This document shows positions 37,397-46,775 of a stretch of DNA of 64,000 nt, piece by piece. The stretch is taken from assembly GCF_030758315.1 (NCBI RefSeq), contig NZ_CP132336.1:4519538-4583537 (forward strand). The letters are read 5' to 3'. Numbering within the stretch: position 1 is the stretch's first letter; each line of letters starts with the position of its first letter. The position numbers and the translations under genes are program-made. The stretch comes from Pararhizobium sp. IMCC3301 (lineage in GTDB: Bacteria; Pseudomonadota; Alphaproteobacteria; Rhizobiales; GCA-2746425). The notes below the pieces were generated by a model. The model saw only the letters and a program-made list of their open reading frames with translations. It was not told where the DNA came from and ran no database searches.

Positions 37397-38305
37397 ATGA
37401 CAATCCGACTTGTTTTTGTCGCCGCCAGCTTGGCAGTTTCACTAGCTACTGTCGCGCAAGCCGAAATTACGGTTTCCTCTAAAATTGATACTGAAGGTGG
37501 CCTGCTGGGCAACATTATCGCCCTTGCGCTCGAAGATGCTGGCCTTCCGGTCGAGCGTCGTCTGCAGCTCGGCGGCACCCAGATTGTTCGTGAGGCAATA
37601 TTGGCAAAACAGATCGATCTGTATCCGGAATATACAGGCAACGCCGCTTTCTTCTTCAACGAAGCTGACAGCAGTATCTGGAAAGATGCCAAGGCCGCCC
37701 ATGCGCGTGCCGCTGAATTGGATGCCGAGCAGAACGACATCATCTGGCTCGACTCTGCCCCGGCCAATAACACCTGGGCCATCGCGGTGACCGGTCCTGT
37801 CGCCGAGGAGAACGGCCTTTCGACAATGTCCGAATTCGGAGCTTGGGTGGCTGGAGGTGGTACTGTCAAGCTTGCCGCCTCGACCGAGTTCGTATCTTCT
37901 CCCGCAGTATTGCCTGCAATGCAGTTGACATATGGCTTTGAGCTCTCGCCGGATCAGACGGTGATCCTTTCGGGTGGTGATACGGCGGCGACAATTCAGG
38001 CCGCAGCGCGCGGAACATCAGGCGTAAACGCAGCTATGGTCTATGGCACCGACGGTGGTATCGGGGTATCGGGCCTTGTGGTGATGCTGGACGACAAAGG
38101 TGTGCAGCCGGTCTATGAACCCACGCCTATCATTCGCGCCGAGGTGCTGCAGGAATATCCGACGATTCCCGACGTCCTGAACCCGATCTTTGCCGGTCTG
38201 GACATGCAAACCCTGCAGAAACTTAATGGCCGCATTCAGGTAGGCGGAGAGCCGGCCGAATCTGTGGCCCGTGATTACCTTACCCAGACTGGGGTTCTGG
38301 ACTGA
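37397..38305 (+). CDS. Osmoprotectant ABC transporter substrate-binding protein (OsmF/YehZ-like)
   Basis: Periplasmic binding protein of 302 residues with a signal peptide of about 22 residues (ending AQA-EITV). Its domain, VSSKIDTEGGLLGNIIALAL, D-L-Y-P-E-Y-T-G-N and NNTWAIAV, is typical of the quaternary-amine (glycine betaine/choline) class. It lies at the head of a four-gene cluster of binding protein, permease, ATPase and permease, the same gene types as the E. coli yehZYXW system. The ligand (betaine or a related compound) is inferred from the family. Confidence 0.88.
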   Translation: MTIRLVFVAASLAVSLATVAQAEITVSSKIDTEGGLLGNIIALALEDAGLPVERRLQLGGTQIVREAILAKQIDLYPEYTGNAAFFFNEADSSIWKDAKAAHARAAELDAEQNDIIWLDSAPANNTWAIAVTGPVAEENGLSTMSEFGAWVAGGGTVKLAASTEFVSSPAVLPAMQLTYGFELSPDQTVILSGGDTAATIQAAARGTSGVNAAMVYGTDGGIGVSGLVVMLDDKGVQPVYEPTPIIRAEVLQEYPTIPDVLNPIFAGLDMQTLQKLNGRIQVGGEPAESVARDYLTQTGVLD

Positions 38306-38312
38306 TCGAGCG

Positions 38313-39485
38313 GTGCCTGCAAAAGAATCCGCTCGGGCTCTTTCAGCGCCAGGGATTCTGTTCGCTGTTTTAGGGTTTGCAGCGATATTGGCACCTTTTG
38401 TCACTCTCTCCGCCAACCGCATTGTGGCTGGCGAAGGCATCACGGTTTGGCGTCTCGCCGGGCCGGGCGTCACACTGCCTGGTCTGGCGTCCGTTGCCGC
38501 AGGACTTGTCCTTGGTCTGCTGGCCGCCTGGCCACGGCTGCGCTTGGCCGGGGCAGTGTTGGGGCTGGCGGGGTTATTGTGGTTGCTGGTGAACGGAGCG
38601 CCAACCTTGCTGGCCGAAGCGGGCGAATTCGCGCGGGTTTCGCCTGCTTTTGGGTTCTGGTGTCTTCTTGTTGTTTTGGTCCTGCTGATGTCAGATGCGC
38701 TTGGGAATCTAGCCCCGGGACCGCTGGCGCGCGCATGGCTGCTTATTGCGGTGCTGGCAACGCTGGCACTTATTCTGTGGTCCGGGGCACTTTCTGAGCT
38801 GTCGATCCTCCAGGAATACGCAGGGCGAAAGGCCGCCTTTATTGACGCAACTCTGCGGCATCTGGGACTTGCCTTCGGCTCGCTTGTTGTTGCAGGGGCC
38901 ATCGGTTTTCCATTGGGAATCCTGTGCCACCGGCGCGAACGACTGCGCAGCGTGATTCTACCAGTGCTGAGCTTCTTGCAGACCGTCCCGTCACTTGCGA
39001 TGTTCGGTCTGATGATCCCGATCCTTGGCTGGGTCGGGGACACAGTGCCGGGTGCCCAGGCCATTGGCATTGCCGGAATCGGCTTTGCCCCCGCCTTTCT
39101 GGCACTGGTATTTTACTCGCTTTTGCCGGTGGTCGGTAACACCGTGGCCGGGCTGGCCTCTGCGCCGCCAGCAGCGATTGAGGCTGCGCGTGGTATGGGA
39201 ATGACTCAGCGGCAAAGACTGCTGCGGGTCGAACTGCCGCTTGGCCTTCCGGTCATCCTGTCTGGCGTGCGCATTGTGTTGGTGCAGAATATCGGCCTTG
39301 CCGTCATCGCCGGCCTGATCGGCGGTGGCGGATTTGGCACCTTTGTTTTCCAGGGCCTTAATCAGACGGCGACTGACCTTATTCTGCTTGGCGCGTTGCC
39401 GACCGTTGTGCTGGCCCTCGTGGCCGCAATCGTAATGGACATTCTCGTGGACCTGGTCCGCCCGATACCGGAGACGACCGCATGA
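38313..39485 (+). CDS. Osmoprotectant ABC transporter permease (YehY-like)
   Basis: Permease of about 390 residues with extra N-terminal helices before the transport core, as in YehY. The core contains LRSVILPVLSFLQTVPSLAM, GIGFAPAFLALVFYSLLPVVGNT and the coupling loop EAARGMGMTQRQRLLRVELPLG. The open frame begins at a GTG at 38271 inside the binding-protein gene; a GTG at 38313, just after its stop, is the more plausible start. It overlaps the ATPase gene by 4 bp. Confidence 0.85.
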   Translation: MPAKESARALSAPGILFAVLGFAAILAPFVTLSANRIVAGEGITVWRLAGPGVTLPGLASVAAGLVLGLLAAWPRLRLAGAVLGLAGLLWLLVNGAPTLLAEAGEFARVSPAFGFWCLLVVLVLLMSDALGNLAPGPLARAWLLIAVLATLALILWSGALSELSILQEYAGRKAAFIDATLRHLGLAFGSLVVAGAIGFPLGILCHRRERLRSVILPVLSFLQTVPSLAMFGLMIPILGWVGDTVPGAQAIGIAGIGFAPAFLALVFYSLLPVVGNTVAGLASAPPAAIEAARGMGMTQRQRLLRVELPLGLPVILSGVRIVLVQNIGLAVIAGLIGGGGFGTFVFQGLNQTATDLILLGALPTVVLALVAAIVMDILVDLVRPIPETTA

Positions 39486-40417
39486 TAGAAATCGACAAGG
39501 TTACCAAGCTCTATGATGACACGCGCGCTGTGGATTGCGTGACACTAACGGTCGAGACGGGCACGGTCACTGTGATTGTAGGAACCTCCGGCTCGGGCAA
39601 GACCACGCTGCTTCGCATGATCAACCGGTTGGAGGAACCCAGTTCGGGAGAGGTGCGCATTAACGGGGTATCTACCTTGACTGTGGAGCCTCATGTGCTG
39701 CGGCGGCGTATCGGTTATGCCATCCAGGGCCACGGGCTGTTTCCGCACCACACGGTTGCGCGCAATATCGGCGCTGTGCCGGAACTGCTGAACTGGTCTG
39801 CCGACAAAATCCGCGCGCGTGTCGATGAGTTGCTAAACCTGTTCTCGATGGAGCCCGCGACATTCCGCAACCGCTATCCGCTTGAGCTGTCCGGCGGGCA
39901 GCAGCAGCGTGTGGGCGTGGCACGGGCGCTGGCATCGCGGCCTGATTTGTTGCTTATGGACGAGCCCTTTGGCGCTCTCGACCCGGTGATCAGAACCCGC
40001 GCGCAGGACGATCTGCGCCGCATCCAGAAGAAATTGGGCTCGACCATCATGCTGGTCACCCACGACATGGAGGAAGCGATCCGGCTTGCTGACCGCGTGG
40101 CAGTCATGGATGCGGGTCGGCTTGTACAGTATGGCACACCGGCTGAGATCATCACCCGGCCGGCAACGGAATTTGTGGCCGACATGGTTGGCGGAGTTGA
40201 ACGCCCGCTCCGTCTTCTGTCACTTGTTCCTGTCTCGCAGTTGGTTGAAGAGGGCGTGGCCGAGGGCGACGCGCTGCCAGCCGAGGCAAGCTTGCGCGAC
40301 GCGCTCTCGGCGTGCCTGTGGAGCGGACGCGCTGCGGTGCCGGTGGAGCAGGGCGGAACGATTGTCGGGCGCGTGACCTTCGATGCTATTCGCGCCCTGG
40401 CTCAGGCACACCCATGA
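39482..40417 (+). CDS. Osmoprotectant ABC transporter ATP-binding protein (YehX/OpuCA-like)
   Basis: ATPase of 311 residues: Walker A GTSGSGKTT, Q-loop YAIQGHGLFPH, signature LSGGQQQRVGVARAL, Walker B LLLMDEPFGALDP and H-loop VTHDMEE. A C-terminal extension of about 80 residues contains a single CBS-like part (GRVTFDAI), shorter than the tandem CBS module of OpuCA. Start and stop codons overlap both neighbours. Confidence 0.9.
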   Translation: MIEIDKVTKLYDDTRAVDCVTLTVETGTVTVIVGTSGSGKTTLLRMINRLEEPSSGEVRINGVSTLTVEPHVLRRRIGYAIQGHGLFPHHTVARNIGAVPELLNWSADKIRARVDELLNLFSMEPATFRNRYPLELSGGQQQRVGVARALASRPDLLLMDEPFGALDPVIRTRAQDDLRRIQKKLGSTIMLVTHDMEEAIRLADRVAVMDAGRLVQYGTPAEIITRPATEFVADMVGGVERPLRLLSLVPVSQLVEEGVAEGDALPAEASLRDALSACLWSGRAAVPVEQGGTIVGRVTFDAIRALAQAHP

Positions 40418-41148
40418 GCATCGGAACCGTTCTGCGACCAACCCTGGCCCTGCTGCTGGTCGCGCTGGTTCTGCGGCCTTCGTGGTTCACGCCGATCTTC
40501 GCACACTTTGCGCCGGCAGGTGGACCGGTCATCTATGAACGCGCCTCGCTGTTGTCGTTGTCGATCAGCCACCTGGGTCTCGTGGCGGCGGCCTCGGCAG
40601 CGGCCACACTGGTTGCCGTAACGCTGGCGATCCTCGTAACGCGTCCGGCGGGGACGGCGTTTCTCCCGCTTTCGCGTACTATCACCAATATGGGGCAGAC
40701 CTTTCCGCCCGTCGCTGTTCTGGCGCTGGCAGTGCCAGCACTGGGTTTTGGCGCGGGACCGACACTGGTGGCACTCTTTCTCTACGGTCTGCTGCCGATC
40801 TTCGAAAACGCGATCTCCGGCCTTTCAACCCTTCCACCTGCCACGATGGAGGCCGCCCGGGGCATTGGGCTGAGTCGCTGGCAGCAGCTGTTGCGGGTGG
40901 AGTTGCCCCTTGCACTGCCGGTGATACTGACCGGCATTCGTCTGTCTGTCGTGATCGCACTGGGCACTGCGACGATCGGATCCACCGTGGCCGCCCGCAC
41001 GCTGGGCGAGGTGATCATTGCGGGGTTACTGACCAACAACACAGCCTTCGTGCTGCAAGGTGGTCTGATCGTTGGACTGTTCGCCGTGCTTATCTACGAC
41101 GCCCTGGTGCAACTCGAAGCGCTGCTCGTGCGTCGCACGGGAAGGTAG
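40414..41148 (+). CDS. Osmoprotectant ABC transporter permease (YehW-like)
   Basis: Second permease, 244 residues, about six helices, coupling loop MEAARGIGLSRWQQLLRVELPLALPV. The longest frame begins at 40312 in the ATPase gene, but the ATG at 40414 (ATGA overlap with the previous stop) is the proper start. It is the last gene of the operon. The next gene is convergent, 27 bp away. Confidence 0.9.
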   Translation: MSIGTVLRPTLALLLVALVLRPSWFTPIFAHFAPAGGPVIYERASLLSLSISHLGLVAAASAAATLVAVTLAILVTRPAGTAFLPLSRTITNMGQTFPPVAVLALAVPALGFGAGPTLVALFLYGLLPIFENAISGLSTLPPATMEAARGIGLSRWQQLLRVELPLALPVILTGIRLSVVIALGTATIGSTVAARTLGEVIIAGLLTNNTAFVLQGGLIVGLFAVLIYDALVQLEALLVRRTGR

Positions 41149-41175
41149 TCCTTTCGCGCTGAACCCGTCGCAGAT

Positions 41176-44100
41176 CTATTCCGCAGCCTGAGGCAGGTGA
41201 CGGTCACGATTATCCGGTACCGGAAAAGGACGAATCTGCGCAGTTTCCCGGGCAGGTTCTGCCGATGTGCCTTTGCGGGCACCTCGCATGCGTTTGAAGA
41301 GAGCGCCAAAATTGCTTGGCAGTGACAGCAGAACAGGAACCAGCAGCAAGGTCAGCAGGGTTGAGAACGCCAGGCCGGCTATAATAGCCGTCGATAGCTG
41401 GACCCACCAGATCGAAGTAATTCCACCGACCGCGATGACACGATTGAAGAAATCGAAATTGACCTGGGTCGCCATCGGAACCAGCCCGGCAATCGTCGTT
41501 ATGGTGGTTAGCAGAATCGGCCGCAGACGCTGGGCACTAGTTTTCAGCACAGCTTCCTTCGGTTCTGCCCCTTCACGCCGCAGCCTGTTATAGGTATCGA
41601 TCAGCACAATTGCGTTGTTCACCACAATGCCGGCCAGCGCCACCACGCCAGTGCCGGTCATGATGATGGAAAACCGCTGGCCGGTGACCATCAAGCCAAT
41701 CAGAACCCCGACAACAGCCAGGATGACAGTCATCAGCGTGATGGCTGTCTGATAGAATGAATTATACTGGGTTACCAGAATGACGAACATCAGGAACAGT
41801 GAGGCAAGCGCAGCCTTGCCGAGAAAGGCGCCTGCCTCTTTCTGTTCTTCATCGGCACCCCGGAACCGCATCTGGACACTGTCCGGCCAGCTCTGACTGT
41901 CGAGCCAGATCTGCAATTCATCGGTCTTTGTATTTGGCAGCGCATCGCTGCCCGGTGCGATATTGGCTTTCACATCCATCGCATACAGACCGTCCCGCCG
42001 TGTAATGCTGGACACTTTCGGCTTAGCTTCGCGGCGCACGAAGTTTGAAATCGGCACCTGACCGTTTTCCGTGCGTAATTTCAGCTTGTCCAGCTCATCA
42101 AAGCTGCGCTGGTCTTCCGGCAACCGTACCCTGATGTCAATTTCATCTTCTGAATCGTCCGGCCGGTATGTGCCGATCATGACGCCATTGGTCACCAGTT
42201 GCACCATCGCTCCGACCGAGCCGATCCCTGCATTGAACCGGCCGGCTTCCTTGCGGTCGATATCTAGTTGCCATTCGATGCCGGGCAGGGGACGGCCGTC
42301 CTCGATCTCAATCAGATCACTCATTGTTTCGACCTGCGCGCGTACTTTTGCGACGGTTTTTACGAGTTCATCATAATCGGGAGTTTTGATTTCCAGCCGC
42401 AGATCCTTGCCTGTCGGGGGGCCGCCTTCAACTTTGCGGATTTCAACTGCGATACCGGCCAGATCCGCTGTTCGTGTGCGGATCTCGTCAAAAATGTCGA
42501 TGGCTAGCCGGCGGCAGCAATATTCCTCCAACTCGATGTTGATTTCGCCGATCACATCAGCAGGCTTGTCCTGAACCGCTCCGATTGCGGTTCCGCCGTT
42601 ACCGCCGCTGCTGCCCGCGCTTGACGATGAAACGGCATTGCGCACGCCGACGGTCTGGAGAATCTCGCTTTCAACCTCGCGGACCAGCCCGTCGATCTCC
42701 CGAACCGACAGATTGCCGCGCGCCGTCACCAGCACAATCGCCTGATCGGGTTCTTCCTCAACGAAAAATTCCACGCCATTATTGTTTTCGCCAAACATCA
42801 TGAAAACACCGACGACAATCGCAACGGCCACGCTCAGAGTGATCAGATTTCCGGTCACCGATCCGGATATCCGGCTCAGAAACCTGAGATAGATTCCGGT
42901 AATGCCTTTCATTTCATCAACGTTGAGTTCCGCCTTGGCATTCATTTTCGCAGCCTGCTCGGCCTCTTCGGGCGAGGCTTTGGTGCGGCCGATCAGACCG
43001 CCGGTAACCGGCAGGAAAATCATCGCAGTTACCAGCGCCGCAGACAGCACGATCACCACCATGATCGGCAGGTAGCTCATGAACTCGCCGGATACACCGG
43101 GCCATAGCAGCAATGGCAGAAACGCTGCCAGAGTGGTGCCTGTGGACGACACAATCGGCCACAGCATCAGTTTTGCAGCGCGGATATAAGCATCCCGCCT
43201 ATGCATGCCTTCCGAAATTTTCCGGTCGGCATATTCGACGATCACAATGGCACCATCGACCAGCATGCCCACTGTCAGCACAAGACCGAACATGACCATC
43301 ATGTTGACGGTCATGCCAAGGCCACCGAGGATAAGAAAACCGGTCATGAAACTGGTCGGGATCGCAAGGCCGACCAGAATGGCGGACCGCACACCCAGCG
43401 CCGCCAGAACAACGATCATGACAAGCACGATGGCGGTCATGATGGAGGATTGCAGCGAGCCCTGAACCTCCTTGATGAAGTTCGACTGATCCAGCATGAA
43501 ATCAATCTGGATTGCGTCAGGCCATTCAGCGGTGAAGTCGGCAACTTTCTGCCGCACCGCGTCATTGTTTTCAATAATGTTGGTGCCGAGCCGTTTGACC
43601 ACACTGATTGCAATGGCCGGCTTGCCATTGATGCGGGTAAAGCCATTGGCATCTTTAAAGGTACGGCGGATTTCAGCAACATCGGCCAGGGTGACGACAC
43701 CTTCGCCATTCTGCTTGATCGGCAGTGTGTAGACATCCAGTGCCGTTTCAATCAGGCCGGGAACCTTGATGTTGAAACGCCCGCTGCCACCATCCAGAAA
43801 TCCGGCAGCGACAAGCTGATTGTTGTTGGCCAGTGATGTCAGCAATTCCTGCTGGGTAATATCATAGGATTCCAGCCGCATCATATCGATGACGACTTCA
43901 AGCTGCTCTTCCCGGTGGCCGTTCAGATTGGCTTCCAGCACTGTTGGAATGGATTCAAGTTCATCCTGCAACAACCTTGCATGGCGAAACAGGGTGCGTT
44001 CGGGGACATTTCCGGACAGGGCGACAAAGATGGTCGGTTGCAGCGAGAAATTTGTTTCGAAAATCTGCGGTTCATCCGCGTCAGCTGGCAGTTGCGCCTG

Positions 44101-44448
44101 CGCCTGATCCACCTTGTCGCGAATGTCGGCAAGCGCTTTTTCCTTGTTAAAATCGATGTCGAACTCAAGCACAATGCCGGCATGCCCTTCCGAAGCCACT
44201 GCCGTAAGCTCCTTCAGCCCGTCCAGGCCGCGCAACGAGGTTTCCATGGGCCGCACCAGCAGGCGTTCAGAATCCTCAGGCGATATTCCCTGTTGCCCGA
44301 CAGAAACATAGAAAACCGGGACATCAATATCCGGATTGGCTTCCTTTGGAATGGCAATATAGGTGAAAGCACCGGCAAGAATTATCACCAGCATCAGGGT
44401 GAGAACAGTTCGGGGACGCCGTAAAATACTGTCAAGTGCGGAGATCAT
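41176..44448 (-). CDS. RND efflux transporter permease
   Basis: Inner-membrane proton-driven exporter of 1090 residues, twelve helices with two large periplasmic loops. It begins with the typical N-terminal helix of AcrB-type pumps (residues 13-33). Helix 4 contains VGMLVDGAIVIVEYADRK with the proton-relay acidic residue, and the tail carries TGTGVVALAGIVVNNAIVLID. It overlaps the adaptor gene by 4 bp and is last in the padR-adaptor-RND operon. Substrates are unknown. It is of the general hydrophobe/amphiphile group rather than the metal group. Confidence 0.92.
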   Translation of the reverse strand: MISALDSILRRPRTVLTLMLVIILAGAFTYIAIPKEANPDIDVPVFYVSVGQQGISPEDSERLLVRPMETSLRGLDGLKELTAVASEGHAGIVLEFDIDFNKEKALADIRDKVDQAQAQLPADADEPQIFETNFSLQPTIFVALSGNVPERTLFRHARLLQDELESIPTVLEANLNGHREEQLEVVIDMMRLESYDITQQELLTSLANNNQLVAAGFLDGGSGRFNIKVPGLIETALDVYTLPIKQNGEGVVTLADVAEIRRTFKDANGFTRINGKPAIAISVVKRLGTNIIENNDAVRQKVADFTAEWPDAIQIDFMLDQSNFIKEVQGSLQSSIMTAIVLVMIVVLAALGVRSAILVGLAIPTSFMTGFLILGGLGMTVNMMVMFGLVLTVGMLVDGAIVIVEYADRKISEGMHRRDAYIRAAKLMLWPIVSSTGTTLAAFLPLLLWPGVSGEFMSYLPIMVVIVLSAALVTAMIFLPVTGGLIGRTKASPEEAEQAAKMNAKAELNVDEMKGITGIYLRFLSRISGSVTGNLITLSVAVAIVVGVFMMFGENNNGVEFFVEEEPDQAIVLVTARGNLSVREIDGLVREVESEILQTVGVRNAVSSSSAGSSGGNGGTAIGAVQDKPADVIGEINIELEEYCCRRLAIDIFDEIRTRTADLAGIAVEIRKVEGGPPTGKDLRLEIKTPDYDELVKTVAKVRAQVETMSDLIEIEDGRPLPGIEWQLDIDRKEAGRFNAGIGSVGAMVQLVTNGVMIGTYRPDDSEDEIDIRVRLPEDQRSFDELDKLKLRTENGQVPISNFVRREAKPKVSSITRRDGLYAMDVKANIAPGSDALPNTKTDELQIWLDSQSWPDSVQMRFRGADEEQKEAGAFLGKAALASLFLMFVILVTQYNSFYQTAITLMTVILAVVGVLIGLMVTGQRFSIIMTGTGVVALAGIVVNNAIVLIDTYNRLRREGAEPKEAVLKTSAQRLRPILLTTITTIAGLVPMATQVNFDFFNRVIAVGGITSIWWVQLSTAIIAGLAFSTLLTLLLVPVLLSLPSNFGALFKRMRGARKGTSAEPARETAQIRPFPVPDNRDRHLPQAAE

Positions 44449-45551
44449 TGTGCGGTCTCCGCAAACACCGGCTCTACCTGCTGGCCGTCAACGACATATT
44501 CCTGTCCAACGGCGATGACCGTCACGGTTTCTGGAAGACCTGTGACCCAGACACCATCTTTGGTTTCGCTGAGAATGGCGATTTTCTGAAAATTATTGGT
44601 GCCTGTTTCAAGGTCAACCAGCCGGATGCCCAGATCTCCGGCATCACTCAAGGTCAGCATGCTGGGTGCCAGAAGATGGGCAGCAACCGCTTTCAGGGGC
44701 ACTCTGGCAGTGGCCGTCACCCCGTCGCGAATCGCATTGTCCACGTTGGGAATTTCAATATCAACCTGAAACGTCCGTGTGGCCGCATCCGCAGCGGCGG
44801 CGATATAGCTGATACGTCCGACCCTTGTTTCCCCGGTGATCAGCGCCACCTCAGCCTGCTGTCCGAGCGACAGATTGCTGATGTCTCTTTCCGAGACCTG
44901 GCCGGTTACGAGCATTGGGTTTGTATCAATCAAGGTGGCGCAGATGCTACCAACGGACAGCAGATCACCACTTTCGGCCAGAGGCTTCTGGACAATGCCG
45001 GCAACGGCAGCGTGGATTTCGACCCGGCCCAGTTCCAGTTCAGCTTCCTGTAGAACCGCCTTGGCGGCATCAAACGCGGCTTTCAGTGCACGCACCTGAT
45101 TGTCCGCCGCAAAGCCGCGTTTTTGCAATTTTGCATTGGCGGAATATTCGGCCTCTGCCTGTTCAACGGCCGCTTTTGCCTGAAGTACCCGCGCTTGTCT
45201 CGCGCCGCTGTTCAAGCGGCACAGAAGATCGCCCGGTTCCACTTGCTGGCCCAGTTCGACAAAACGTTCAGCGATAATCCCGCTGGTTTCCGCACGAACT
45301 GAAATAGTCGCGTCTGCTTGCGTCCTGCCTCTGATTTCCAATTCCCTGCGGCGGTCGCTGGCCTGCAGGGTTTTTACCCGCACAGCGACTGTCTGCAAGG
45401 TGCTCTCCTGCCGCTCGGCAATGCTTTGTGCTTCGGCGCTGGCGGTGGCCTGGCCGCCGATCCTGAACGTGCCGGTGCCCATCCAGAGGCCGATTCCAAC
45501 CAATACGATGGTGGCGGTGAGATAGGATCTGTTAATTCGAAACGCCATCAT
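44445..45551 (-). CDS. RND efflux periplasmic adaptor (membrane fusion protein)
   Basis: Adaptor of 368 residues linking the RND pump to an outer-membrane channel. It has an N-terminal membrane anchor (about 8-28), a biotinyl-lipoyl-like half (RAETSGIIAERFVELGQQVEPGD), a helical hairpin with AVEQAEAEYSANAKLQKRGF, and the paired half EIHAAVAGIVQKPLAESGDLL. The ATG overlaps the padR stop, and its own stop overlaps the RND start. No outer-membrane component is present in the window. Confidence 0.9.
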   Translation of the reverse strand: MMAFRINRSYLTATIVLVGIGLWMGTGTFRIGGQATASAEAQSIAERQESTLQTVAVRVKTLQASDRRRELEIRGRTQADATISVRAETSGIIAERFVELGQQVEPGDLLCRLNSGARQARVLQAKAAVEQAEAEYSANAKLQKRGFAADNQVRALKAAFDAAKAVLQEAELELGRVEIHAAVAGIVQKPLAESGDLLSVGSICATLIDTNPMLVTGQVSERDISNLSLGQQAEVALITGETRVGRISYIAAAADAATRTFQVDIEIPNVDNAIRDGVTATARVPLKAVAAHLLAPSMLTLSDAGDLGIRLVDLETGTNNFQKIAILSETKDGVWVTGLPETVTVIAVGQEYVVDGQQVEPVFAETAQ

Positions 45552-46168
45552 CGTGATCCTGTCTGATCAGCCATCTGCGCGTCAGATCGGTGTGCAAGGT
45601 CATCGGCATCGTGCCGCTGCTGCGCCAGTCCCGCACCGGAATCATGGTTCGAGCAGGCACAGGCTTCCAGCTTTGCGCGGGATTTTTCGAGAAATTTCAA
45701 CGACTGGGACATGCAGTGCATGCCGTAGCTCGCAGCCCAGTTAAAACTCGGATGAACGCTTTTTGCTTCAATCTGCTCGATTATCCTCAATTCCTGCTGC
45801 AACTGCGCCTTATGGGTATCGATGGCCTTGATAACCACGTCGCGAGGTAGCATTTCAGCGGAAATTGCGATCATCAGAAACTCGGATCTGAAGACATCCG
45901 GCGCAGGCGGCTCCAGCAGAGACCTGATCAACTCTTCCCGGCCGGAACTGGTTATCGAGTAAATCTTGCGCGATGGTTTGCCAGGATGGCTTTCTTCGCG
46001 ACAAGTCACCAGAGCATCATTTTCCAATTTGTTGAGGGCAGGGTAGATAGACCCGTAACTGGCATCGACAAAATGGCTGTATTTACCGTCAATCGACATT
46101 TTGCGGATTTCATATCCGGTTGCATCCTCGAAATTCAGGATAGCCAGGCAAAGCGTTCTTACATTCAT
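45548..46168 (-). CDS. PadR-family transcriptional regulator
   Basis: Winged-helix regulator of about 206 residues with MNVRTLCLAILNFEDATGYEIRKM and the typical YGSIYPALNKLENDALVT, followed by a C-terminal coiled dimerisation helix (AISAEMLPRDVVIKAIDTHKAQ). The longest frame starts at 46294 in the promoter region, but the ATG at 46168 starts the domain. It heads the operon with the adaptor and RND genes, overlapping by 4 bp. PadR proteins of this class usually repress adjacent efflux genes and release DNA when bound by the pump's substrate. Confidence 0.85.
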   Translation of the reverse strand: MNVRTLCLAILNFEDATGYEIRKMSIDGKYSHFVDASYGSIYPALNKLENDALVTCREESHPGKPSRKIYSITSSGREELIRSLLEPPAPDVFRSEFLMIAISAEMLPRDVVIKAIDTHKAQLQQELRIIEQIEAKSVHPSFNWAASYGMHCMSQSLKFLEKSRAKLEACACSNHDSGAGLAQQRHDADDLAHRSDAQMADQTGSR

Positions 46169-46225
46169 GGCGCGCCGTCGCAGCAAGAGGGAAACCGGCC
46201 TGAAGCAGTTATATGCCGGTCGTAT

Positions 46226-46262
46226 ATATATCGATCCGATATATGATCGTCCGACATATGTC
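46226..46262. promoter_or_regulatory. Palindromes at the padR-RND promoter
   Basis: ATATATCG (46226-46233) and CGATATAT (46237-46244) form an 8-bp inverted repeat with a 3-bp centre. A second palindrome, GACATATGTC, lies at 46253-46262. Both lie 58-95 bp upstream of the padR ATG, a likely site for autoregulation. Confidence 0.55.
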
Positions 46263-46364
46263 TGGCACATGTCAACGTCAAGCTGTGTCAGCATGTTTTT
46301 TAGGCAACCGATCGGGTTGAAACATGCGGATGTGAGGTGGAGAAGGCTGGAAGCTAAAGCGGGT

Positions 46365-46577
46365 TCAGCGTTTGCGGCGCAATTCGATCACCTTGCCAGT
46401 GGCAGGTTTGTCACTGTCGCGTCCCTGGTCTTCGGGCTGAGGGCCGGATTCGGGGGATTTCCCCTCGTATTTATGCGATGTCATGCGCAAAAACGCCCGC
46501 AACGTGGCTATCCGCTCATCCATCATCCGTTCAAAGAAGGGGTCTCTGGTATTACCACTTTCGGGAATGCGGTTCAT
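46365..46577 (-). CDS. Small hypothetical protein
   Basis: Protein of 70 residues, MNRIPESGNTRDPFFERMMDE at the start, with a soluble helical N-terminal half and a charged tail (KVIELRRKR). The open frame extends to 47063, but that upstream part is the reverse of the lysE gene and its promoter, so the ATG at 46577 is chosen. No strong ribosome-binding site is visible. I do not recognise a family; a conserved rhizobial hypothetical is possible. Confidence 0.45.
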   Translation of the reverse strand: MNRIPESGNTRDPFFERMMDERIATLRAFLRMTSHKYEGKSPESGPQPEDQGRDSDKPATGKVIELRRKR

Positions 46578-46775
46578 TTTGTCGCCTGCTGCTGTCGTAT
46601 CGCTAGTAAAGCGAATTATGGTTAGTTTAGTCTTAACGACATGAAAGCGCAAATCGCATGGCTTCTCTATCGCCGTGCACCGGTTATTAAAAAGATTGGC
46701 AGGTGATGTCCATTTGCCGCAGTATTTGTTAGAAACCATATCGAGATCGCAATTACAGGATTCCCCGCAAGTCTC

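Noticed and set aside
38018..39070. 350-codon minus-strand frame over the osmoprotectant genes
   Set aside because: It is antisense to the binding protein and permease; Arg/Pro/Ala-rich composition is typical of shadow frames in GC-rich DNA.
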